A stretch of DNA of 64,000 nucleotides. It comes from Lycium barbarum (lineage: Eukaryota; Streptophyta; Magnoliopsida; Solanales; Solanaceae). Position 1 is the stretch's first letter; each line of letters starts with the position of its first letter. This document shows positions 1-12,483 of this stretch, one piece after another. Where the stretch lies: the NCBI RefSeq assembly GCF_019175385.1, contig NC_083345.1, positions 121,957,657 to 122,021,656 of the forward strand, written 5' to 3'. A model generated the notes under the pieces. It had not been told where the DNA came from. It searched no databases and saw nothing but the letters and a program-made list of their open reading frames with translations. The translations under genes were made by a program, and so were the position numbers.

Positions 1-631
1 TACTCAGTACATATTTCGTACTGACCCCCTTCTCCGGGGGCTGCGTTTCATGCCCGCAGGTACAGACGCACAGCCTGGTGATCCACCTGTTTAGGACACC
101 CTTTCTGCTATTCGGAGTGCTCCTCTCTTTCCGGAGCTTATACTTTTGGTATATATATTTATTAGTGCATTTGTATATATTCGTTCATGGGTACGGCGGG
201 GCCCTGTCCCGTCATATGATTCTGTCGGTCTGTTTAGAGGTCTGTGGACATGTTTGTGGGTTAGGGTCTTTCTGTATGGATGTATGTACATGTCGTTTGG
301 GCGATCCCATACGCCGAGGCGGCCGGTCCGCATATGTTGTTTGGGCGATCCTATACGCCGAGGCGGCCGGTCCGCATATGTTTATATATTGCTTGGTTAG
401 CCCTATGTGGCTTTTGTTGGTATTTTCTGCGTGCAGGGTATATTGGATAGTCCGTAAAACAAAGGAAACTCTGCCGAAATTTTTCTGGAAATTACCTAAA
501 TTTGAAATAAAGCCTTGTCGGCTTCCGCCATATACTAGAATGAGTTGATAGAATTTGAGATAATATTTGATAGATGGGTTCGGGTGCCCAGATCGGGCAC
601 TAGTCACGGCCTACGGGGTTGGGTCGTGACA
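1..631 (+). mobile_element. 3' part of a gypsy-type LTR (cut by window edge)
   Basis: The block resembles the 3' third of the complete solo LTR at 59004-61223: both share a CTGCGTTT..ATGCCCGCAGGT core, a GGTACGGCGGGG stretch, and the terminal GGGTCGTGACA. The end at 631 matches the usual CA end of an LTR. No primer-binding site follows it, so this is either a solo LTR or the 3' LTR of an element lying to the left. It contains a 43 bp direct repeat (about 295-380, GC-rich, GGCGATCC..CGGTCCGCATATG). Open frames inside it are not genes. The family assignment to Ty3-gypsy is inference from the LTR end motif. Confidence 0.6.
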
Positions 632-2584
632 CTTTCAAAAGTTTCCAAATTTTATAAAGGAGAGTCGCGGGACCCACGGGTGGGTATTTGCCCGGGTCGG
701 GCCCGCCTATGGAAAACATACATATCATATGTCATGTAGACTCCTACAAAAATATTGGAGTAACCCGAGCATATTTGTGCAAGATATAGCATTCCAAAAA
801 TTACGAACTTCTTTAAAGTGAATCCCTTTTTATGCAAAATTCGGAAAGCGATTATTTCCAAAAACACAAAGGTTCATATTTCATCACATCATACATAAGA
901 GTGCCAAAGAACATATACGGATCATAACAGGCTCGGATTTTGGATTTGAAAGTTTCCTTAAGGCTCTAATTTTGCCTATAAAAACTAAGACATGCCAAAA
1001 GAAAGGAAGTTGCCTTACATACCTCGAACGCACTCAAGATAGCCAATCTTTAGTAAATATCCAATCTACGCCTCGGGCTCCCCAAGGTCTACAAATACGC
1101 TAACGAATACCAAACATTAGATAAAGGCATTTAGCCATTCATTCCAGCTAATTATTAAATTCTACAGAAAATTCGGCAGCACTCCCCCTGCAATTAGGTC
1201 ATCCCGAGAATTTATCTCGCTCAAAATCAACAACAACAACCACAATAACCATCCTAGTAACATCGATAACCGATTCGAAAGGCAAAACAACATTTATAGC
1301 TTTCTTTTACATCTTCCTACAACTTTCCAATTATTTGTTTCGACGGCTTATATTCAAGCCACACTATCGCTCATACATTCGATTATTAACCCGAACCCAT
1401 ACTAACAACCTTCAAGAGCATCCTAAACAATCCACATAATATTTCCAACGACCCGAACATTTTTTTTTCCACTGTTTGGCCGAAACAGTCCCCTTTTTCA
1501 TTTCTCATTTTTCAAGTCATATTTCGTCTCAACAATCCACAATATCACGTTCTTATTCTCATATAATATACCAATTACATTAACGCACGATAGCCTCAAA
1601 ACAGCCCGCGAAATCTCCCATCAATCATAAGTCATTAAATGTTCATTTCAAGACTAGAATTCATGACGACGACAACCAACCTACTAAGCGGTAGTAATGC
1701 GGTCTTCGACACCATTATAAAACTCACATTCGTCCACAACACACATATATGCATATGTTAAGGATTCCTATATATACGAATTTCGTCCAATGCACAAAGT
1801 TCTCCATTCTACAACAATTTAACATGATACAAGAATAAATTTATCAATCCAATACCACACAACACACCCCCACTTACACGGCCAACATGCCAAACACACA
1901 ACCCAACTTCAACATTCTATATTTCATGATTTATATCCATTTTAGCATACTACTATAGGCATACAAGATTCACAGTACATAAACAAGATGAAACTTACCT
2001 TTGTCATTCACTTCCTTCAATAGTTAGGGTTTGAAATTGGGCACAACTAGTGGTTGGATGACTCAAACAACTCTTCCACGCTACTTAGGGACTTCAATAT
2101 AGTTGATCTACACCAAGGAATTAATTTTAGAGAAGCTAAAAATGGGGGTTGGTTTGCTCTTGCCTTGGCCGAAAACAGTGGGGGGGGGGGGGGGGTGGAG
2201 CTCTCAATGTTTGATATTTTCTAAGTGTTGCAACATGAGAGAAGATGACTACTTAGTCATCTATTTAGTCCCACAAAATGTCTATATTAACTTTGGCCCC
2301 CTTAATGTGTTGGACCAATTAAATTTGGCCACACAATGTGTGGGTCCAATCCCATTTACATGGCCACCATGGCATTCTTGTACAACATTTTAAATTCCAA
2401 TATTATAGATTTTGGTCCCAAATTTTCCTAAGTGTTCAATGCCATCAATTTCATATATAACTTATATCTCAAAATAAAATCAAATGATCAAAAGTCCCGA
2501 CTTCAAATCCCGGAATAATCTTGGCCTTAAATTATCATAGTTCATCCGGGTTGTTCCAATGTATAAAAATACGGGACGTAACAT
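632..2584 (-). mobile_element. antisense gypsy-type LTR remnant
   Basis: Read on the minus strand, the block starts at 2584 with TGTTACGTCCCGTATTTTTA, a typical Solanaceae gypsy LTR start. It continues through a leader-like stretch with a GGTAAGTTTCATCTTG donor-like motif near 1990-2005, and a very similar motif sits in the solo LTR at 59640. The left part is cut by, or abuts, the plus-strand LTR that ends at 631. No protein domain is visible. The exact left boundary is uncertain. Confidence 0.45.
2180..2195 (+). repeat. poly(G)16 tract
   Basis: Sixteen consecutive G residues lie within the antisense LTR remnant. Long G tracts are rare in such AT-rich DNA and can form quadruplex structure or be a sequencing length artefact. 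Confidence 0.9.
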
Positions 2585-2621
2585 GATAGTTGCATTTGTA
2601 AGCAATTCTTTTCCTGGACAC

Positions 2622-2805
2622 CTCAAAGGGGAGCCTTGGAGCAACGGTAAAGTTGTCTCCGTGTGAGTTATTGGTCACGGATTCGAGCCGTGGAAGCAAC
2701 CACTAATGTTGCATTAGGTTAGGCTGTCTACATCACACCCCTTGGGGTGCAGCCGTTCCCCGGACCTTGTTAACACGGGATGTTTTGTGCACCGGGTTGC
2801 CCTTT
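2622..2805 (+). mobile_element. full-length Au-type SINE
   Basis: This is a tRNA-derived SINE with an A-box-like GCAACGGTAAAG region, a B-box GGATTCGAGCC, and the Au-type 3' body (TTCCCCGGACC..GTGCACCGGGTTGCCC). It is flanked by a perfect 16 bp target duplication, TTCTTTTCCTGGACAC, at 2606-2621 and 2806-2821. Intact flanking repeats mean the insertion is fairly young. The family name is from established knowledge of plant Au SINEs. Confidence 0.9.
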
Positions 2806-2821
2806 TTCTTTTCCTGGACAC

Positions 2822-4303
2822 TTCCACAATCTTTTACTTTGATAAATGTTCCATTCTAAGTATGCACTTGTCATATGCCTAGGAAATGTCAAATTAGCAT
2901 GGATCATCAGTGCAACCCAAAGCTTGACATTGAAGCTTGAAAGTTGAAACCTGTCTATTTCTCAAGATCTAAAAGTTGTTGGGTGCGGTGAGGAAATCTA
3001 GTGAATTATGAATAGACTGTGGTTCATTCTTTTTTTTTTGGATAAAAGACTGGTTCACTATTTGTTTTGTAAGCGCGATTTCTGCCTAAAGTTTATCTAA
3101 GTAATACTTTTGTGATGGTAGGCTCGATGAATTAGAAGGTCATAGCTTATACTGACTCAGAAAATAAGCGTGGGTCCTGGTGACCTGACGTGTTACTACT
3201 GGGATTGAGTTGAAGGGTTGTAAATGGAGCTCATCTCAATCAACAGGAGTATCAACTGGAGAACTATCACCCACGGGTGAGTATATATGTTTGAGCTACT
3301 TTAGTATATTTGTTAAGCTGGACTGAAAATTGCTGTAATTCAACTTTGATTAGAGAATTGTTTTTGGACTTGATATAAAGCAAATATTTAGTTTCACTGG
3401 TCTCTTTATTTTGAACAGACCATCTGATGTTATACCATTAGTAGCTACATTTCTTTGAAGATACTTGCTTTCACAAAAGCCCCACAAAAATGGAGAATTG
3501 TCAGACTGTGGAAGGTAGCAAAAACTTTTTAACAAGAGCTGAGAAGCCACTCGAAAGGAGAAGTTCCTAATAAGATTCCTGCTGAATCACCTTTAGCATT
3601 TTGGTTAGGTGTTCATTAATTTCATGAAGAACTTTCCGGTGCAGTACCTCCGAGATGAATTCTCTGAATCGTACTACAGGTGATGTCAATCATAACGTAC
3701 GAACACCTAAAAACACTGTTCTATTACATTCTTGGATTGGGGAATCAATTAAATCTCTGATTGGTTTAGCTTTGATTGCTTTTACAATAGCTCTTGACAG
3801 CAAAAACACTGTAAAAATGATTTCTTTTTTCAAGGTGGAGAAAGTTCAAATTTTTGTTAATTCCTTGTCTTACTATGATAACTAGCACTCTTGTTTTCAA
3901 TTCTTTTATGAGAGAATCTTGATGGGTTTTTTGATACTTTTGTTGGGGGCATTTAAATAATTTCGAGTCCTGTTTTATTCACTTCATTTTTGCAGGAGTT
4001 GAACTTTTAACTTCTTTTTACAAGATGACAAGTCATGGTAATAAAGATCAAGATCAGAGGTACTGAATCTTTATGTGCTTTACTGACATTTTTTTATGTA
4101 CAAACTGTTAGATTTAGGCATATTTCCTATATGGGGTTTAGCTTTGACAGCTACTAGTTTCAGCTGGTTAATTGGAGCATGGTTGATATTCTTATTGAGG
4201 AAGCTTAGGTATGTAAGCTATGACTAGAAGAAACTGAAGCAGAAGACAAATGCTACTAGTTTCAGCTTCATGGCACTGTGATCTTATAAGCATTTCAATG
4301 CAC
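2822..4303. other. no recognised gene
   Basis: Moderately AT-rich single-copy-looking sequence. The longest open frames are short (76 codons at 3655-3885) and I recognise no domain in them. Splice-like sequence could exist, but I cannot assemble a credible protein. Confidence 0.5.
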
Positions 4304-4460
4304 AAAGTTGCTGCCATGTGACCAGGAGGTCACGGGTTCGAGTCATGGAAACAGCCTCTTGCAGAAATGCAAGGTAAGGCTACGTACAATAGACCCTTGT
4401 GGTTTGGCCCTTCCCCGGACCCCGCGCATAGCGGGAGCTTAGTGCACCGGGCTGCCCTTT
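4304..4460 (+). mobile_element. 5'-truncated Au-type SINE
   Basis: The block matches the body of the Au SINE at 2622-2805: the B-box GGGTTCGAGTC, then a TTCCCCGGACC motif, then GTGCACCGGGCTGCCCTTT at the end. It starts inside the tRNA-related head (AAAGTTGCTGCC), so the A-box is lost. I see no clear target duplication. Confidence 0.85.
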
Positions 4461-6235
4461 ATAGTCTTTGTAAAAACTCTGTTAAGAGCAATAAAAAGAG
4501 TGCTTTTTAATTTGAAAACAAAACGCTCTCTATTTCGTGTGGTTCTTTTTCTCTTCTTTCCTGTCTATTATCACTTGAATCACTTCAGCAGAATGCTGAT
4601 CATCTATTAAGGCATTTTCGATTCAGGGTGGTGAATGAATTTTGATTATAGTCATTCGTGTTAGGCATTGGTTGTGAATTTAGGCCACTATTTGGAAAGA
4701 GATGAATTTTGATATTTGTTTTGGTTCTCGTTTTTTTTGGGAAGGCATCAAAATATGTCGATTACGTTAATGCCTCATTTAGTACTTCCCATCTTTTGGC
4801 TGAACTTGTATCTATATATATCCTCAGATTTTTCTAGGTCAGATATAGCTTAATTTAGCACAAGAGTCACTACAACAAGTGTTTTGCCAATTGCCAAACA
4901 CTGCTGCTACTAGTTTTATCACTATGTCGGATGATATTAAGCTACCAATTTTAGGATCTATCTAGCAAAATTGATTGTTAAGTTCTTTCACTCTCTACAA
5001 CAGGTTGTTGCTTCTCTATAAGTGTCTGTAATCAGTTAACAACTTGTGTCTTACACTGGTTGAGCTTAATTGTAAGTTTGTTTGCATCTGGATGCAGATG
5101 TTGGAGGGACAATAGGGTGATCGTTCGGCCAAGGACGAGACTGAAAGAGATAAAATCAAGTGCGATCACTAAAAAATTGAAGCCCTTTGAATTCATTATT
5201 TGTGTCTCAAGAGCAGCTAGCGACTACATCTTTTTTCTCGATAGCTCTAATCAACAAGCATAATTTGTGGACACCATGGAGCATTTATAGTTTGTAATTA
5301 GCTGCAAAGTTGTAGTTTCTATGATTGCCTGCAATGCATTATTTTGTGATTCAAGAGCATGTGTGGTGACCAATGAGGATGCCATTCTGAATCTTGGAAA
5401 ATTGCTCAATTGTTTTTCTATGAGAAGAATGGCTAGTGTAGATGGTTTTTTTTTTTTTACTTTACTATGCGATTGGCAAGATAATTTTGATGGTTTGAAT
5501 CATATTTTTTTGGTCTGAGCTAGTAAACTTACTATATGTATTTGTTCTACCATATTTTACACTTTTAAGTTCAGCCAAATGCATATGCAGCCCCTTAAAC
5601 TTGTCCGTTTTTCCATTTAAGCACCTGAACTCAGGCTAGTACCCCTATCGGACACTTAAACTCCTCCAAAAATGTACTAATTAGACACAATTTTGTGAGA
5701 CAACCCCAAAGTGAACCCCCTTTTCTGTATCTCTCCCAATATTTCCGTCCAATTTTTACTGCAACTTTTCCTCCATAATGGACCTGAATGTCACCCAACT
5801 TTGTTATCTCTTCTCTGTTAATGTTAAGAAAGCTGTTTGGAGAGAAATAGAAATAAGTTGCACAGTAGAAAATCTAGAGAAAGAGAATCATTCTTCCTTT
5901 TCTCTCTCTCTATATAGATGTATATATATATATCATTTTACCGATATATAAACATTCACCTTCAGTCTTACACCCATAACTATATACACAAATATACATA
6001 TACTTCACTGGACGAAGGAATTCTTTAAATGTGTTGCTATTGGAGGAGTTGAATGTGATCTAATAACGTACAGAAGAGTTTTGAGTTTTCATTACCATGG
6101 TCATGGAGGATAGAGGAAAAGAAAAGATGGAAACAGAGAAAGAGAAAATGGACCAAAAAAAAAAGTGTAGCCGTTTTTTAGATGTTGTACGTGCTGAAAG
6201 AGAGTGGCAAATACACTATTTTCCATCTTAATAAG
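4461..6235. other. no recognised gene; possible repeat near 5590-5720
   Basis: No protein family can be recognised in the short frames (67 codons at 5060-5263, 65 codons at 5321-5518). From about 5588 there is a stretch (CCTTAAACTTGTCCG, GCACCTGAACT, GACACTTAAACTCC) of the kind seen in dispersed Solanaceae repeats, but I cannot find a matching second end. Confidence 0.4.
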
Positions 6236-6239
6236 TACG

Positions 6240-8320
6240 AAAACAAGTCATTAATAAATTGGATAAAAGAATAATCATATTTAGAGATAATTCAGCGGAA
6301 GTCAAATCAAACACTTAGTTAATAAATGTGGCAAAATGTCCCAACGAGTCATACGAGACACCAACACACTACCCACAATCTAGCTAACAACTATCTATGG
6401 AGCTTCTAGGATAATGAATAAATGTCTAAATCATCGGGACGCAGCCCGGAAAATAGAACACGAAAAGTAAAAATAGAATGGTGCCCCACAAACAATCATG
6501 TGGGCTCACTGAATAGTCTCGAAAGCAGCAAGTTCGCCTAGGTCATAGACGTATCACGAACCTGCTCTTCTATGTTACCTGACACACCATCAAAAACAAC
6601 AATGGTATTCTTGAGTACTGGGTACTCAGTAAGTGTCTCCGAGACAATAAATAATGTAAAATAAAATAATATAATATAAGGCAGTGAAACCATGTAAGTA
6701 AAGAAGTTCGAAATCCAGAGATAAAACCATTCACCAAGTTTAGAGAAACCGTTATTAGAAACCATTAAGAGAGAGTTAAATCACTTTCAATCCATTATGC
6801 CATTTATCAAGATTAACTCCTCCATTTATGAACTTAAGATCAACATCAAGTCACTCACGAATAATAACAGTAATGCCAGTACAGGCCAAGTCAATGAAAT
6901 GAAGCGATGACCATTAAGGTTCCCTAAAACCACATAGAAGCACCACATCGGGGTTTTCACCCTCGATGGCTATTCTTCCTCCTGAATAGCTAGACAAAAA
7001 CACATCGAAGTTATGAACCCTCAATGGCCACTCTTCCTCCCAAATGGCTAGGCAATTGTTTTCCTAGAATCCATAGTGACTACCCTTCCTCCCGAGTAGC
7101 CAGGCCAAGCACAAACAATAGAATCAAGGCAAAATAGTTGAATCACAATCATAGAATGGAAGCCGAATCTCTTTTTATGGGTTATGTTCATCATCCCGTT
7201 AGTAGGGTACATCAAATAATTTATGAGTTTAGAACTATGTTCAAGTCTATTAAGTCTCAATTTCAACACAATTCATTCATAGGGCAAAACACATGAAATA
7301 TTCAAGCTTTCCGAAATCAAGTTTAAGCATCCCTCATGGGGTAATTCATGTTCAAGCATCAAGCTTTGTAAATTAGTTTCAATAACCCTTTGATAAGGAA
7401 ATCACGTATACATATATATAATCTTATACACATAAGGTTCCATGAGGGCTTGTCCCGCACGCACATGAAACCTTGCAAAGAAAGCATTTCCTTTAAAGGT
7501 TGAAAAGTATGTTCGAAAAAAGAGACATACATCCAAAGAAGGTTTTCAAAAGAGACATACCTAAATTCCCACTATAACGCTACCAAACGGATTTCCAAGG
7601 TTCAATAATCACTCCACAATTGATTTTAGATGAGAAAGATTAGAACGTTAATCGTTTCTTGAAGTTTTTCTTGGAATTTCGAAAACTAGGGTATTTCATG
7701 TCTAGAACGTGTTCTTGAACACTTCATGAATCATTCATGGATTTTAATCCCATAGGATAACCTACACTAGTCTAAACCCTTTCAATAACATCAGAAAAGT
7801 CAAGGATCATACCTTTTTGAAGGAATCTCAACGTCTCCAAACATCCCTTTCTTCTTCTCTTTCTTGGGTTTCAAGAATCTAGGATTTTTGGAAGATGAAC
7901 TAGTATTAATTCTTGTTAATTTGATATATTTTAATCATAAGATGATTAGGAACTCACCTTGTAAGGTTTGGAGAAGTTCTAGGGTCTTTTATCCTCAAAA
8001 AGTCGGTCAAGAATGAAGTGGGTTTGGAAATTTCAAGAAAATCACGTTCTTATATAAAATTTTCCCGGTTGAGTATGCTACAATGAGTATGCGGTCGCAT
8101 TCTGAGTTTGCGGCCGCATACTGGCCGCATTCTGGGTGAAAATTCACTCCACAAACATCCGAAAACTTGGTCAAAATGCGACCTATATGCGACTTTGCTT
8201 TCTGAGTTTGCGGTCGCATGCCAGAAGGCGACCCAGACGGGCTTCAGTAAAATGGACATAACTTTTTGCTCACAACTCCGTTTGAGCTCCACTTTATACC
8301 GTTGGAATAGGACTTGACTA
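6240..8320 (-). mobile_element. gypsy-type LTR/leader remnant, antisense
   Basis: On the minus strand this reads like a Solanaceae gypsy LTR with a transcribed leader. There is a run of GCGGCCGCA/GCGACCGCA motifs at 8085-8235, then a leader with donor-like motifs (AAGGTATGATCC near 7810, AGGTATGTCTC near 7555). Towards the left it has repeated GGCTA..CTTCCTCC blocks (three related copies at about 6965-7105). No gag-pol domain is present. The ends are not defined and the call rests on overall resemblance. Confidence 0.5.
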
Positions 8321-9867
8321 CACTTTTTCCTAGAATAGGACTCAATAACTGATTGTGTAGTTATTACAATATATACTTCTTAGAATAGGACTTTAACCCT
8401 ATAGTTGTATAGCTACAAATATTCCTATTGTATAATTGAATAAAGGTAGAAAACCATTATGAAAACCTCTAGTTTGTCTATCATATTATATTTACATTTT
8501 TAACCCTATCCATATAAAGCGTTCTTATATTTGTTTTTTGATTTTGGTTAAATGTTTGGCAGTAATACTCAACTATATACTTATTAATTAGACTCACTAC
8601 CAGAGAAAAACAAGAAGTGTTGAATTTTGTCCGACCAATGCTCTATTGGTGAGACATGCACATATTACAATTCAAGAGAAGAGGAAGAAGAAAGCAGATC
8701 AAATGATGACTATTTGTTTTTTTTAATTGTTTTTAAGGCATTCCACTTAAGGGATGAGGTTTTATAGTACCCATCATTTAATAATCTTGCTGAAGTATTC
8801 ATTTTGTTGGTATAATCACCTGTTATACGTATGTGATATATATTGTCACAGTTAAATTAACTTCGCATGTAACAGACCTATTAAAGGAGAAATACTCTTA
8901 CAGAAGGGTTTTTCATTCTTAGGGCTTGAACTCGAAAGATAATTTTTTTATATTTTATGTACATATATAGATTTTGAACCCCATGAACACATGACTAGAG
9001 GTTGGTTTAGTCGGTAAGGGGGTCAAAATTTACCCTTGAGTTCAAGTTCAAATCCCAAACACTATATTTTTATTTTTTATATCCCTTTAGTGAAAATCGT
9101 GGATCTGTCACTGCATGCATCCCATCACATCCTTAGCTAGTTTGATCGATTAACGATTCAATCTGAAGAAAATGGTCCGTCTAGGTCTAAAAGTATATTT
9201 GGATAAGAGTGTATATAGAAATATGTCTCGTGCATTTATTGAACTAGTGAATATGTCCGCACTTCGCGCAGTTATAAAGAAAAATATTTTTTAACAATAT
9301 AGAATTAGATTTAATGGAATAATAAGGAAAATGACAATAAAAATTATCGTAGATAAGTGAATAAAGGTATATTACCTACATTTACTTTAAAATATTTGTT
9401 TCTATCGATAATATAAAAAATTTAAGATATAAATGATCAAAAAAGTTAACATGCAAATAAGAATAAAGTTATAAATTACTGAAAAAAGAAAGAAAGAAAT
9501 ATGAAGAAAAAAACGAAAAAGGGGAATAAGCATGTGTTTCTTAACCTTGAACTTCTCTCTTAGGATATTAGCTTGATACGTCAATAAGTAAAATTACCCA
9601 AAAAGATTATAAAAAAATAAAGAAATTTAAGAAAACTAATATTACCTGCCAATTATTAAACGAAAAGGAAAAAAATAACTACATATTATAATAATAGTAC
9701 TACTCCAGTAATCACTAAAGCTACAGCTTTATTATCATCCATAAGAACATAGCATTTTCACCCTCCAGATCATGATAGGATATAGTATTAGTCTTAATTA
9801 GAGCAAAGGCCAAAAATAAAGGCCAAAAATGGAGAAGAAAGATAAATAAGTTTATATATATTATTTT
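8321..9867. other. gene-free AT-rich spacer, with a degenerate hAT-like MITE end near 9085-9118
   Basis: No coding potential is seen. The end TTTAGTGAAAAT..CTGTCACTGC near 9088-9115 resembles the right end of the hAT-like MITE at 56940-57124, so a decayed copy probably lies at about 8925-9118. Confidence 0.4.
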
Positions 9868-11002
9868 ACTATTATATATAAGGGACTGCAAAAGGGCTTT
9901 TGTAGTCCTCACAAAACTTTCCCAAAAAAGGTCAAACTTTTCAATTAATTACTTCTAGGTCCTGATCTTATTTTTTAAAGTCAAATTTATTTTTTGTTCT
10001 TATGGTTTAGTTTTTAAAAGCTATCGAACATTCTGCCTTATTTACCTGTTTTCTATCCGGTATCGGGTACCCGCATTGGAGCTCGCCTAATCCAGATTCG
10101 CATCGCATAGCCCAATCGGGGGAAGCGCTCCCTACCAAGGATTTTTTTATATCCAGACTCGAACCCGAGACCCCTGATTCAGGGAGGAACAACCCATCCG
10201 CTGCACTTTATTTTTCCTGTTGCTTTCTTCTATAGATCTTATCTATTAACCTAAAAAATAGTCATTTCTTCTCTAGATATTCTTGCTTCTTGTTGCTCTT
10301 TGTTTTCTTCTTTTTTCATTTGTTGCTTATTATAGATTTTTACATGTAAGCATTTCTTTTACTTTATATTTGTATTATGAAATTTGAGAATTTCTGAAAA
10401 TTCTTTTTACTCATATGTAGGCATTTCTTTTACTTTATATTTATACTTTGATGAGCTAATATGTGTTTACCAATATTAGTACAAAAATAATTTTCAGATA
10501 GTTTTAAAAATTATTAAATGATGCCATATAATGTTGAAAATGAAGATAATATTATCAGTCAAGATCGGGTTATCTTTAAAATCTCTTGTTTGGTTAACTA
10601 AATTGAATCTTTTAAACACAAAATGAGTTTGAAGTAGGGCGGAATTAGAGTGTCAGCTACCGATTTGATCGGATTCAGTAGCACTTTGGTTCAGATTTTG
10701 TATTTGTCTTAAAAGTTCATTAAATATGTATAAATTATTAATTTTGAACTAAATAACTTAAAAATTTAGGATTCGAAGCTCATATATTTCAAATTATGGC
10801 TCCGCATTTAATTTCAAGTAAATAATTTCATCAAAATGAAAGTTAAGATATTAAAGGAGTGAAATGAAAGTTTTGCTTTTATATATTGAAAATATACTTA
10901 TTTGAAGTTTAATTACCAACATAAATTATATTTCTTTAATTAAAATATTACTTCTTATATCTGGAGTTGGGCCCGGGCTTAGCACGAGCCTCGTGAAACT
11001 AG
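9868..11002 (+). mobile_element. non-autonomous Helitron, copy 1
   Basis: The 3' end has the Helitron signature: a short hairpin (GGGCCCGGGC..CACGAGCC) followed about a dozen bases later by CTAG and then T. The 5' end shares the AAGGGA..TTTTGTAGTCCTCAC motif with the two elements downstream. The body is about 1.13 kb with no RepHel protein. It is near-identical over its length to the element at 12484-13623. Inside are an antisense SINE (about 10030-10205) and a decayed hAT-like MITE (about 10640-10805), both also present in the other copy. The 5' boundary is approximate. Confidence 0.75.
10030..10205 (-). mobile_element. antisense tRNA-derived SINE inside Helitron copy 1
   Basis: Read on the minus strand it has a B-box-like GGGTTCGAGTCTGG and a downstream block with GGTAGGGAGCGCTTCCCCC and a GGTACCCGATACC-type end. 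This is the arrangement of SolS-like SINEs. It sits at the same internal position in both Helitron copies, so it was present before the Helitron amplified. Confidence 0.6.
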
Positions 11003-12483
11003 TATATAAATAAGGGAGAATACCAATTTTTTGTAGTCCTCACATGGATTTTTTATCTCTTTTTACCCCTAATTAAAGTTTTTATTACTTTGTGAATTCC
11101 TACAAATTTTGGTAAATTTTGAGAACCTTAAGGGCTTTTTTTATGTCACTAAAGGTGATGATGTCATGGAAAAGATTAGTGGTCCCCACAAAATATGCTT
11201 ATACATATTTGAGTCCTTTATGAGAAATATATTAAATTTGTTTAAAATTATATATTTCCTTAAGAATTTATTATAGACACTTAAAGAATATAATTATCAT
11301 GTCAATCAAATTCTATAATATAGGCTTAATTATTGAATTAAAATATTATTTTTTATAATACTATTTATTATTTGTTGATGTTAATTGCCGATTATCATTT
11401 GCTATTTACAAATTTCTTCGTCCGATTATAGATAAAGTTTTTTATTTTCTCCTGTAATTTTGTGTCATACATGCTAGCAAAAATAAGTAACTAACAAAGA
11501 TTTCACTTAAGGTAAGATTAGGTTTAAAATCAAAAGAATAAATACAAATAGACTATCTTTGTTAAATATACTTAAAAATGAATCGAAATTGTAAATTATA
11601 GTCCGAAGTACGTTAGTTAATTATGCAAATTTTACATGCAAACGCTTTCAACATAAAACTTATCTAATAAACTACTATATTAAAAGAGGAACTTTATAGT
11701 TATAAAAACACTCTAGTTAAAGAAACCAAACAGTAATAATACTAAACAATTTCAAAAAGTGGAGTATATTTTTTACCTTTTTAATATTAAAATATTTTGC
11801 AAAATGTCGTATAATCAAAGACAAAATAGTTAAATTCAACATGGAAAATTTATTACAATGTGAATTTCATAAAATGATTTATTAAATTAAGAAAAAGATA
11901 AAGATGTTATTTTTTAACATGCATCTTTTGGAAGGAAAATGAAAGCTTAAAGTAAGAAAAAATTAATTTTATGGACTTTTCAATATTTTTTTCGTGTGTT
12001 TAATTTGAGGAAACATCTACAAAATATCTTGTAATATCAAGGGTCTTAATTATTTATATTTATTTATAAGTTAACTTTATTGATTTCATCATATAACATT
12101 ATTTTTTTGCAGTAAATATTTTTGACATTAATTGAATATTGTAATATTTTTTGATAAAAAATAAGTAAGTTTAATTCAAAAAACAAATTAAATTAATTTA
12201 ACACATGAAAATCCGAATTTGGATCATCGGAGATTTTAGTCTAAAAATATTTAAGTAAAATAGCAATTAGAAAAGCCAATATTTGATTTTTTTTATTTAT
12301 TTTTTAATATATAAACTAAAAAAATGTTTTCCCTTAACATTCGGATAGAAGTCTATTGAAAGTATCAAATTGATGTTAGAAAAACAAAGGAACAATAGAA
12401 AAAACAAATTTACAAAATATCTACAAATTGAATTTTGTATGATCGGTTTGGGCCCGGGCTTAGCACGAGCCAAATGACACTAG
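11003..12483 (+). mobile_element. non-autonomous Helitron, different body
   Basis: It begins directly after the CTAG|T end of copy 1 with the shared 5' motif (TAAGGGAG..TTTTTTGTAGTCCTCAC). It ends with the same hairpin type (GGGCCCGGGC..CACGAGCC) and CTAG at 12480-12483. The 1.47 kb AT-rich body does not resemble copies 1 and 3, and no coding region is seen. It is therefore a separate subfamily sharing the same termini. Confidence 0.7.

Noticed and set aside
78..548. 156-codon open frame on the plus strand
   Set aside because: It lies wholly within a gypsy-type LTR remnant, includes a 43 bp direct repeat, and has no domain. A related solo LTR at 59004-61223 also lacks coding sequence there.
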